Source: Syntrophomonadaceae bacterium | GTDB taxonomy: Bacteria; Bacillota_D; Dethiobacteria; DTU022 | Reading direction: 5' to 3' | Length of the DNA: 12,548 nucleotides | Assembly: GCA_003551865.1 (NCBI GenBank) | Contig: PUNU01000143.1 | Span: forward strand, 1-12,548 | Shown: positions 6,337-12,548 of the stretch, piece after piece | Position numbering within the stretch: position 1 is the stretch's first letter | How the letters are laid out: each line of letters begins with the position of its first letter | The notes under the pieces: generated by a model | The model's input: the letters and a program-made list of their open reading frames with translations, nothing else | The model's database searches: none | What the model was told of the DNA's origin: nothing | Made by a program: the position numbers and the translations under genes

Positions 6337-8575
6337 GCGGATATATCGGTTACGGGGGGACGACCTGCTGGAACGGATTGAGGGGACCCTGGAAAAGATC
6401 AGGTTTTACAGCGAAGAAAACGCCTACCTGGTCGGTAGTTTGCGCTGCCGGGACGGCGGCATAATTGCTGTAGTCGGCAATTTTCCGCCCATGCAGGAAG
6501 GCGAAAGCCTGGCAGTAAGCGGGCAGTGGCAGGTCCACAGCCGCTATGGCAAGCAGTTTGCGGTTGAACAGTGGGAACGCCTTATGCCCAAGACCAAAGG
6601 TGGCTTGAAAAGCTACCTCTCTTCGGGTTTGATCAAAGGCATTGGCCCGGTAACTGCCGCCAGGATTGTAGATCATTTTGGCCTCGATACCCTGGACGTG
6701 CTGGAAAATGAACCGCACCGCCTGGAAGAAGTCGAAGGTATTGGTTCCAAAAAGGCGGCCGGTATCTTAAAAAGCTTCCGCCAGTACAGGGACGTGCAAA
6801 ACGTCCTTGTTTTTCTGCAGGGTTACGGTGTTGGTGTCGGGCAGGCCATGCGTCTATACCGTCGCTATGGGGCGGATACAATCAAGCAGGTCCAGGAAAA
6901 CCCGTACCGGATGGCGGAAGATATTTTTGGCATTGGTTTTAAAACTGCAGATAAAATTGCCAGGCAGCTTGGTCTCCCCGAAGACGCCCCGGTAAGGGTC
7001 CAGGCGGCAATTTCCTATACCCTTAGCCGGGCCGCTGAACAGGGGCATGTTTTTTTGCCGCGCACCAAGCTGTTTGAACGTATAAAGGATATGCTGGATA
7101 TAAGCGGTGAAAGTTTAGGGGAAGATTTTTTCGATCAACAGCTCCGCCTTATGATCGAGCAAAAGCGCCTGTTTTGTGAAGAGCAGGATTGCGGCGAAGC
7201 GGTCTACTATGCGCCTTTTTACCAGGCTGAAGAAGGCACTGCGCAGTTGATTACCAGGCTTGGCAGGACAACCCGGGGCTATCCTGCGGTGGAAATTGAG
7301 CGGGCCCTCGGTGCGGTTAAGCAAGAAAGCCCGAATTTGACCAATGAGCAGCTCAGCGTTTTGGAACATGCTCTGCAAAACGGTGTTTTGATCATTACCG
7401 GGGGTCCGGGCACCGGTAAAACCACAACGATTAAGGCCCTTCTTTCCACTTTCCAAAAGCTTAAACAAAAAGTCTTGTTGGCCGCTCCGACCGGCCGGGC
7501 GGCTAAAAGAGTAACCGAAGCGACCGGGCAAGAAGCCTTCACCATTCACCGGCTGCTTGAATACAGCTATACGGAAGGCGAGGGTTTCCGGTTTTTACGG
7601 AACGAAAAGAACCCGGTTGATGCCGGGGTTGTAATCATAGATGAAGCTTCAATGGTTGACCTGATGCTTATGTATAATTTGTTGAAAGCCCTGCCTTCCG
7701 GCTGCCGTCTAATCATGGTCGGTGATGTCGATCAGCTTCCTGCAGTGGGGGCCGGCAACGTACTGGGAGATTTGATCAGCGCCGGCAGTATCCCCTGTTT
7801 TCGCCTCGGTTATATTTTCCGCCAGGCCCGCGAGAGCTTGATCACCATCAATGCCCACCGGGTCAACCGGGGCGAGATGCCCAAACTAAATATTAAAAAC
7901 AAGGATTTTTTCTTCATCAATGAAGAAGACCCTGAACAGGCGGCAAGGCTGGTTGTTCAACTGTGCCGGGAAAGGCTGCCCAACTATGGACCTTTCGACC
8001 CCCTGCTCGACCTGCAGGTCCTTACTCCGATGCGCAAGACGGCGGCCGGGGTGGATCGTTTAAACCAGCTCCTGCAGGAAGCCCTGAACCCTCCGGCCAG
8101 GAATAAGCTGGAGGCCGCCGGCAAAGGAATTACCTATCGCCTGGGCGACAAGGTCATGCAGATTCGCAACAACTATCAGAAAGAGGTTTTCAACGGCGAT
8201 ATTGGCCTGATAACCGCTATCGACAACGAAGAAAAAGAGGTGGTGGTTACATTCCGCGATGTTCTCCAGCCCCGACCTGTAATTTACGATTACACCGAAC
8301 TCGACGAGCTGGTATTATCCTATGCTGTTTCAGTCCATAAAAGCCAGGGCAGTGAGTACCCGGTTATTATTATGCCGGTTCTAACCCAGCATTATATGCT
8401 GCTGCAGCGCAACCTGCTTTATACGGGGATAACCAGGGCCCGCAAAATGGCGGTCCTGGTGGGGAGTAAAAAAGCACTGGCCATTGCAGTCCGCAATAAC
8501 AAAGCCGAAGAGCGTTTTACCTACCTGGACGGCCGTTTGCGCTCTTCTCAATACGGTAATCATGTAAATGTCTGA
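6308..8575 (+). CDS. recD2: RecD2-type ATP-dependent DNA helicase
   Basis: 755-residue superfamily 1 5'-3' helicase of the RecD2 class, found without RecBC and linked to DNA repair. The N-terminal region (about 22-95) precedes helix-hairpin-helix units (GLIKGIGPVTAARI, 107-120; VEGIGSKKAAGIL, 142-154). Helicase motifs follow in order: Walker A GGPGTGKTT (365-373), motif Ia APTGRAAKR (393-401), Walker B VIIDEAS (442-448), motif III GDVDQLPAVG (472-481), motif IV FRQAR (504-508), and C-terminal VHKSQGSEYP (676-685) and LLYTGITRAR (703-712). The start is uncertain. A stop codon sits just before TTG 6308, the only standard start before the conserved region, but it lacks a good ribosome site. Family similarity begins near residue 22, and CTG at 6368, 7 bases after GGGGGA, is an alternative. 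The last 8 bases overlap comFC. Confidence 0.95.
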   Translation: MTGRWIAANRRIYRLRGDDLLERIEGTLEKIRFYSEENAYLVGSLRCRDGGIIAVVGNFPPMQEGESLAVSGQWQVHSRYGKQFAVEQWERLMPKTKGGLKSYLSSGLIKGIGPVTAARIVDHFGLDTLDVLENEPHRLEEVEGIGSKKAAGILKSFRQYRDVQNVLVFLQGYGVGVGQAMRLYRRYGADTIKQVQENPYRMAEDIFGIGFKTADKIARQLGLPEDAPVRVQAAISYTLSRAAEQGHVFLPRTKLFERIKDMLDISGESLGEDFFDQQLRLMIEQKRLFCEEQDCGEAVYYAPFYQAEEGTAQLITRLGRTTRGYPAVEIERALGAVKQESPNLTNEQLSVLEHALQNGVLIITGGPGTGKTTTIKALLSTFQKLKQKVLLAAPTGRAAKRVTEATGQEAFTIHRLLEYSYTEGEGFRFLRNEKNPVDAGVVIIDEASMVDLMLMYNLLKALPSGCRLIMVGDVDQLPAVGAGNVLGDLISAGSIPCFRLGYIFRQARESLITINAHRVNRGEMPKLNIKNKDFFFINEEDPEQAARLVVQLCRERLPNYGPFDPLLDLQVLTPMRKTAAGVDRLNQLLQEALNPPARNKLEAAGKGITYRLGDKVMQIRNNYQKEVFNGDIGLITAIDNEEKEVVVTFRDVLQPRPVIYDYTELDELVLSYAVSVHKSQGSEYPVIIMPVLTQHYMLLQRNLLYTGITRARKMAVLVGSKKALAIAVRNNKAEERFTYLDGRLRSSQYGNHVNV

Positions 8576-9326
8576 GCTGAAAAGCGGGGAATTCAGGCAT
8601 CAGGGTCCCCCGGACCGGCGTTTTTCCCCCGGCTTACTTGACCAGTTTTTACACCTGCTGTTTCCCGATCGCTGTCTTGTCTGCAGTCAAGTGCTGCCGG
8701 GAGCGGACGGAGAGCCGATCTGCTCATCATGCCGGCCGCTGTTTTCTTCCGCAGGGCCGATCTGCCCCCGCTGTGACCGGCTTGTAAAAAATTCAGATAA
8801 ATGCTCCTGTCCCACCGGTTCTTTTCCCCTTCATGCCCTGTTTGCCCTGCTCTGGTATGAAAAGCAGTGGCGGCACCTGCTCCACGACTTAAAATACAGG
8901 AAACACCGCAGCCTGGCCCGTCCTCTCGGCTTTTGGCTGGGCATGGAGATTTCTCGCCGGAATTACTGCAGCCCCAACCTGGTTGTCCCTGTTCCTCTTC
9001 ATAAAAAGCGAGTAAAGGAAAGGGGCTTCAACCAGAGCGCCCTGGTGGCCCGCTACACGGCAAAAGTTCTTGATGTCCCCTGCAGGGGGATGCTGATTAA
9101 AGAGAGAGAAACTTTTTCGCAGGCCACCATATCCCGCCGTGAACGCTACGGAAACATAAAAGGAGCCTTTAGAGCTGTGTCTCCGCTGCCGCAAGACACG
9201 GTGGTTTTATTAATCGACGACATTTATTCCACGGGGGCTACGATGAAAGAGGCGGCGGCGGTGCTTCAGGATTGCGGAGCCCGGGTTTACGGGGCGGTGC
9301 TGGCTTACAACCCCCTGCGCCGCTAA
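8568..9326 (+). CDS. comFC: ComFC-like phosphoribosyltransferase family protein
   Basis: 252-residue ComF-family protein. The N-terminal part carries a zinc-ribbon-like set of cysteines: C36/C39, C52/C55, C66/C69 and C79/C81. The C-terminal part is a phosphoribosyltransferase fold, with VVPVPLHKKRVKERGFNQS (139-157) and the PRPP loop VVLLIDDIYSTGATM (212-226). ComFC is needed for natural transformation in Bacillus and other bacteria; the exact reaction is unsettled. The ATG at 8568 overlaps the recD2 stop by 8 bases, so translation is probably coupled to recD2. The first 20 or so residues are a less conserved extension before LLDQFLHLLFPDRC. Competence genes beside a repair helicase fit a shared DNA-handling context, but comFC next to hpf is also simply a common Firmicutes arrangement. 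Confidence 0.9.
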   Translation: MSELKSGEFRHQGPPDRRFSPGLLDQFLHLLFPDRCLVCSQVLPGADGEPICSSCRPLFSSAGPICPRCDRLVKNSDKCSCPTGSFPLHALFALLWYEKQWRHLLHDLKYRKHRSLARPLGFWLGMEISRRNYCSPNLVVPVPLHKKRVKERGFNQSALVARYTAKVLDVPCRGMLIKERETFSQATISRRERYGNIKGAFRAVSPLPQDTVVLLIDDIYSTGATMKEAAAVLQDCGARVYGAVLAYNPLRR

Positions 9327-9333
9327 TTTTCTG

Positions 9334-9362
9334 GAAGGATTTTTTGCCGGACTGCGGAATAA
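9334..9362 (+). promoter_or_regulatory. Sigma-H-type promoter upstream of hpf
   Basis: GAAGGATTT (9334-9342) fits the Bacillus sigma-H -35 consensus RnAGGAwWW. GCGGAATAA (9354-9362) fits the -10 consensus RnnGAATww. The spacing is 11 bases, within the allowed 11-12. All defined positions match. In Bacillus subtilis the hpf homologue (yvyD) is transcribed from sigma-H and sigma-B promoters, so the position makes biological sense. The consensus is quoted from memory. Confidence 0.6.
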
Positions 9363-9372
9363 TAAATATAGT
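9344..9372 (+). promoter_or_regulatory. Possible overlapping sigma-A promoter for hpf
   Basis: TTGCCG (-35, 9344-9349) and TATAGT (-10, 9367-9372) are 17 bases apart. They overlap the sigma-H-type elements, which would give the gene both vegetative and stationary-phase transcription. The hexamers are only moderate matches. Confidence 0.4.
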
Positions 9373-9411
9373 AATATTGTGCTTATACTATACAACAGGA
9401 GGTTGTAGGTT

Positions 9412-9954
9412 ATGAATATAAATGTGCGTGGAAAAAATATTGAAGCTTCACCGGCGCTTGTAGATTATGCCCACAAGAAATTGGGCAAGCTGGATAAGCA
9501 TTTTGATAAAAGTACCGAGGTTCAGGTAGTAATGAGCATTATTCGCGAGGAACATATAGTAGAAGTAACCGTCTATTTAAACGGGCTCATCTTGAGGGGC
9601 GAAGAGTCCACAGGTGACATGTATGCCTCGATAGACATGGTAGTCGATAAGCTTGAGCGGCAGATTAAGAAATACAAGACCCGCATGAATAAATCTATTC
9701 GACAGAGCGGCGCTCGCAAAATGAGCGAGAAATATGCCGCCCTGGAAGCGGAAGAAAGAATGGAAAAAGAAGAGCCTCAGATTGTTCGAACCAAACGTTT
9801 TCCTCTCAAGCCGATGACCGTAGAAGAAGCTATTCTGCAGATGGATATGATTGGGCACAACTTTTTTGTCTTTGCCAACGCCGACAACAATGACACCATT
9901 AATGTGGTTTATAAACGTAAAGACGGCAATTACGGGTTGATAGAGACTGAATAA
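9412..9954 (+). CDS. hpf: Long-form ribosome hibernation promoting factor
   Basis: 180-residue long HPF. The N-terminal domain (about 1-97, MNINVRGKNIEASPALVDYA...) binds the decoding region of the 30S subunit. A charged linker (about 98-124) leads to the C-terminal dimerisation domain (about 125-180: VRTKRFPLKPMTVEEAILQM... then NVVYKRKDGNYGLIE), which in long HPF proteins joins two 70S ribosomes into an inactive 100S dimer during stationary phase or starvation. AGGAGG (9397-9402) is 9 bases before the ATG. Upstream lie a sigma-H-type promoter and an overlapping sigma-A-like promoter. A 55-base gap separates it from the unknown gene at 10010, so both are probably on one transcript. Confidence 0.96.
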   Translation: MNINVRGKNIEASPALVDYAHKKLGKLDKHFDKSTEVQVVMSIIREEHIVEVTVYLNGLILRGEESTGDMYASIDMVVDKLERQIKKYKTRMNKSIRQSGARKMSEKYAALEAEERMEKEEPQIVRTKRFPLKPMTVEEAILQMDMIGHNFFVFANADNNDTINVVYKRKDGNYGLIETE

Positions 9955-10009
9955 ATAGGCCGGCGGCTGAAAAGATGTCCGCATTTATAACAGGAAGAGG
10001 TTTTACCCG

Positions 10010-11143
10010 ATGAGTCATAAAGTAAGTGCCGTCATCTTCGAGGGTTCAAGTCCGAAAAGCCCTGTGGAGAAGATGATGGCCCGGGTTCGCCAGGCCGCTC
10101 TGCTGGATAACCTGGAAAAAATGAATTCTGCTTCCCTGCTGGGGGATATTTACCTCTACACAAACCGCCCTGAGCTTGTTAAGCCCGCCGAATGCCTGGG
10201 AGCTAAAGTATACCTTAACTCCACGGCCCCGGACGACTTTCATTTTGGCAAACAATTGCAGTCGACAATAGCGGAGCACAACCTGAGCAGGGTATTTTGT
10301 TTTAACGGTGCCGGTTGCCCCCTGGTATCGGTCGCAGAACTGGATATGATCTGCCGTAAGCTGCTCGAAAGAGAGCGCTTCGTTTACACTAACAATACCC
10401 AGTCGGTTGACATGGTTGCCTTTACTGTGCCGGAAAATTTTGCCGGCGCCGAACTTCCGTCGATGGATAACAGTTTGGCTATGACCCTGCGCGATCAGTT
10501 GGGCCTGGAGATGGAGCTTATGCCCCACACTCTCGGCCTGCTGTTTGATATTGATACGCCTTCCGATCTCATGGTTTTAGGAGCCGGCCCTTTTGCCGGG
10601 AAACGCACACGGGCGGCCGTAGAGAGCCTGGAGCTTGATTACAGCACCCTGGAAAAGGCCAAGGCGGTTCTGGGAGATGAATATGAAGAGGTCGCCCTGG
10701 TTGGCCGGGTGGGCGCCCCGATTATCGAAAAGTTAAATGCGGTGCTGAAACTGCGCCTGCGTGTCTTTTCAGAAGAACGGGGTATGAAAGCCCTGGGCAG
10801 GATAGAAGCGAATGAGGTTATTTCTTTAATGGGCCTTTTGATTGACCACTGCGGCCTGGAAAAATTCTTTGATTACCTGGCCCGGGTAGCCCGCTGTGCG
10901 TTTATAGACAGCAGGGTTTTGATGTGCCACTACCGGCTTGATCTGCCGGACCGGGAACGGTTTTTATCCGACCTGGGTTTGTGGGAAGAAATAGAAAATC
11001 CCTGGCTGAAAAAATTTACCCGCCTGGCACGGGAATGCCCTGTTCCTGTTGTGCTCGGCGGCCACTCCCTGGTCTCGGGCAGCCTCTGGGCTTTATGCAG
11101 CGAACTGGATCCCCTCAAAAACTCTCACCGGGAACTTGTTTGA
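10010..11143 (+). CDS. Uncharacterised protein with GT-A nucleotidyltransferase-like N-terminal half
   Basis: 377 residues. I do not recognise a named family. The N-terminal half (about 1-200) resembles GT-A fold nucleotidyltransferases of the MobA/CofC/CobY type in layout: an opening strand SAVIFEG, a strand IYLYTNRPE (47-55), VFCFNGAGCPLVS (95-107) where these enzymes have a GGDxPL-like motif, and LLFDIDTPSDLMVLG (177-191), which matches their FDIDTPEDL signature. The opening Gly-rich NTP-binding loop (LAAGxGxRMG) is not present, so activity may be lost or changed. The C-terminal half (about 200-377) is mainly helical, with distinctive segments RVFSEERGMKALGR (251-264) and PVVLGGHSLVSGSLWAL (346-362). 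No signal peptide or membrane segment is visible. AGGAAGAGG (9992-10000) is 9 bases before the ATG. Position after hpf suggests co-expression with it. Confidence 0.8.
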   Translation: MSHKVSAVIFEGSSPKSPVEKMMARVRQAALLDNLEKMNSASLLGDIYLYTNRPELVKPAECLGAKVYLNSTAPDDFHFGKQLQSTIAEHNLSRVFCFNGAGCPLVSVAELDMICRKLLERERFVYTNNTQSVDMVAFTVPENFAGAELPSMDNSLAMTLRDQLGLEMELMPHTLGLLFDIDTPSDLMVLGAGPFAGKRTRAAVESLELDYSTLEKAKAVLGDEYEEVALVGRVGAPIIEKLNAVLKLRLRVFSEERGMKALGRIEANEVISLMGLLIDHCGLEKFFDYLARVARCAFIDSRVLMCHYRLDLPDRERFLSDLGLWEEIENPWLKKFTRLARECPVPVVLGGHSLVSGSLWALCSELDPLKNSHRELV

Positions 11144-11163
11144 AGCACTCCGACTGTGATAAT
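11136..11163 (+). promoter_or_regulatory. Possible extended -10 promoter for secA
   Basis: GATAAT (11158-11163) is preceded by TGT, giving an extended -10. A weak -35, TTGTTT (11136-11141), lies 16 bases upstream. The predicted leader then contains a GAACC-GCAA-GGTTC hairpin (11187-11200) with a GNRA tetraloop, followed by TTTATT. The promoter starts inside the end of the upstream gene. Confidence 0.35.
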
Positions 11164-11238
11164 ATTTATATTGGCGAATATGAGCGGAACCGCAAGGTTC
11201 TTTATTGACTTGTTTGCTTGAAAGAAAGGAGCATGCCA

Positions 11239-12548
11239 ATGGCTGCTTTAATGAAAAAAATATTCGGCGATCCCAACGAAAAAGAGGTCCGCCGTCTTCA
11301 AAAAGTAGTGGACCGGGTAAATGAGCTGGAGCCGTGGGCTTCAAACTTAAGCGACAGCGATTTTCCCGGGCAAACCGAACATTTCAAGGAGCGCCTCCGG
11401 GAAGGTGAAAGCCTCGATGATATTATGCCGGAAGCCTTTGCACTGGCGCGCGAGGCCGCCCGCCGGAAGACGGGGATGAGGCCTTTTGATGTCCAGGTTT
11501 TAGGGGCGGTGGTTCTCCACCAGGGCCGGATTGCCGAAATGAAAACCGGTGAAGGCAAAACCCTGGTTGCCACCCTCCCGGCTTACCTCAATGCCCTGAC
11601 CGGCAAAGGTGTGCACATTGTTACCGTCAACGATTACCTGGCCCGCCGGGACCGGCACTGGATGGGCCCGGCTTACGAGCTGCTCGGTCTCAACGTAGGC
11701 CTGATAGTCCAGGGCATGGAACAGGAGTGGCGAAGAGAAGCTTACCGGGCCGATATAACCTATGCCACCAACAACGAACTGGGTTTCGACTATTTGCGCG
11801 ATAATATGGTGATCTATAAAGATGATATGGTCCAGCGCGAGCTGAATTATGCCATCGTCGATGAAGTTGACAGCATCCTGATCGATGAAGCGCGCACTCC
11901 CCTGATTATCAGCAGCCGGGTTGAAACAAAAGAAGATTACGGTCGCTGGAAAAACGAGGTCGAGCATTTAATCCGCAAGCAGGGCCGCTTAGTCGGCGAT
12001 CTGCTGAACAGTGCCCGCCGTGATCTCGATTCCGGCAACCGTGAGGAAGCGGCGGAAAAACTGCTTTTGGCCCGCCGCGGTGCCCCCAAGAATAAAAAGC
12101 TGCTGAAAATATTAAAAGAGCAGGGTGTAGAAAAGCTGGTGGAACGCACCAAGCACCGTTTAATGACGGAAAAACGCCTTAATCATCTCGATGAAGAACT
12201 TTACTATGTTATCGATGAAGCCACCAGGCTGGCCGACATCAAAGACAAAGGCTACCGTGAACTGGAAAGAATCAACCCTGAGCTGTTAAAACTGCTTCGT
12301 TTAGGTAAAGAAGAGGCTGATGAGGACGAAGCGGATATAGTTGAAGAGACGGAGGCAGAAACAGCCGGAGAACACCGCCATTACTTTGACCAGTTGATTA
12401 AAGCCTACTCGCTGTTCGAACGTGATGTAGACTACGTGGTCCAGGACGGCAAGGTTGTTATAGTGGACGAATTTACCGGCCGGTTAATGCCCGGCCGCCG
12501 CTATTCCGACGGCCTGCACCAGGCCATAGAAGCCAAGGAAGGAGTGGA
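11239..12548 (+). CDS. secA: Protein translocase ATPase SecA, 3'-truncated by the window, with extended PPXD
   Basis: SecA is the motor ATPase that drives preproteins through SecYEG. The first 436 residues are visible, with the frame open to the window end. Walker A is MKTGEGKTL (101-109), followed by VNDYLARRD (130-138), [14 protein letters not shown] (177-190) and Walker [20 protein letters not shown] (207-225). The preprotein cross-linking region follows, then [20 protein letters not shown] (409-428). In short Firmicutes SecA proteins the gap from LIIS to EFTGR is, from memory, some 80 residues less. Here it includes [15 protein letters not shown] (282-296) and an acidic stretch (357-378), as in Bacteroidetes-type SecA. 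AAAGGAG (11225-11231) favours ATG 11239 over ATG 11233, which is one base from the site. The region is rich in conserved motifs and the call is secure. Confidence 0.97.
   Translation, partial: MAALMKKIFGDPNEKEVRRLQKVVDRVNELEPWASNLSDSDFPGQTEHFKERLREGESLDDIMPEAFALAREAARRKTGMRPFDVQVLGAVVLHQGRIAEMKTGEGKTLVATLPAYLNALTGKGVHIVTVNDYLARRDRHWMGPAYELLGLNVGLIVQGMEQEWRREAYRADITYATNNELGFDYLRDNMVIYKDDMVQRELNYAIVDEVDSILIDEARTPLIISSRVETKEDYGRWKNEVEHLIRKQGRLVGDLLNSARRDLDSGNREEAAEKLLLARRGAPKNKKLLKILKEQGVEKLVERTKHRLMTEKRLNHLDEELYYVIDEATRLADIKDKGYRELERINPELLKLLRLGKEEADEDEADIVEETEAETAGEHRHYFDQLIKAYSLFERDVDYVVQDGKVVIVDEFTGRLMPGRRYSDGLHQAIEAKEGV

Noticed and set aside
11187..11206. GAACC-GCAA-GGTTC hairpin followed by TTTATT as a terminator before secA.
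   Set aside because: The stem has only 5 bp and the T-tract is broken. It is also downstream of the likely secA promoter, so it is noted only as a leader hairpin.
11134..11216. Two copies of ACTTGTTTG (11134 and 11208).
   Set aside because: Nine-base repeats 74 bases apart with no symmetry or further context are not enough to call an operator.

Overview
This looks like a chromosomal segment from an anaerobic, low-to-mid GC Gram-positive bacterium (Firmicutes/Clostridia, perhaps near Peptococcaceae or Syntrophomonadales). The evidence is strong AGGAGG-type ribosome binding sites, a textbook S-box (SAM-I) riboswitch before metK, a sigma-H-type promoter before a long-form hpf, a CooC-type nickel ATPase typical of CO dehydrogenase organisms, and the order recD2-comFC-hpf-secA. 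I saw no tRNA, rRNA, insertion sequence, CRISPR array or phage gene. The genus cannot be named from this window alone.

Layout, all genes on the + strand. (1) 1-2967 is a metallo-enzyme maturation block: the 3' part of a MoxR-type AAA+ ATPase, an overlapping CoxE-like VWA protein, a weak terminator-like hairpin, and a CooC-type ATPase. (2) 2968-3286 is an intergenic stretch with a perfect 10-bp hairpin and a candidate pseudoknotted RNA, followed by a COG1926-type phosphoribosyltransferase (3287-3925) and fabZ (3986-4435). (3) 4436-5959 is a promoter, SAM-I aptamer and intrinsic terminator controlling metK. (4) 5960-6307 is a mostly non-coding gap with a strong hairpin and a possible 47-codon ORF. 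(5) 6308-9326 holds recD2 and comFC, which overlap. (6) 9327-11143 is a sigma-H-like promoter with an overlapping sigma-A-like one, hpf, and a 377-codon protein of unknown function with GT-A nucleotidyltransferase-like features. (7) 11239 to the window end is the N-terminal half of secA, with an unusually long insertion in the preprotein cross-linking region.

How the genes fit together: MoxR and VWA proteins normally act as a pair, remodelling a metalloenzyme during cofactor insertion; CooC beside them points to nickel enzyme (CODH or CODH/ACS) biology, although the client enzyme is not in the window. The middle is housekeeping: fatty acid synthesis (fabZ), SAM synthesis under SAM feedback (metK), DNA repair (recD2) and ribosome hibernation (hpf).

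The most interesting items are the candidate structured RNA at 3089-3228, the sigma-H-type promoter that would put hpf and the unknown gene downstream under stationary-phase or sporulation control, the unknown gene itself, and the SecA insertion. No clearly new multi-gene system is visible.
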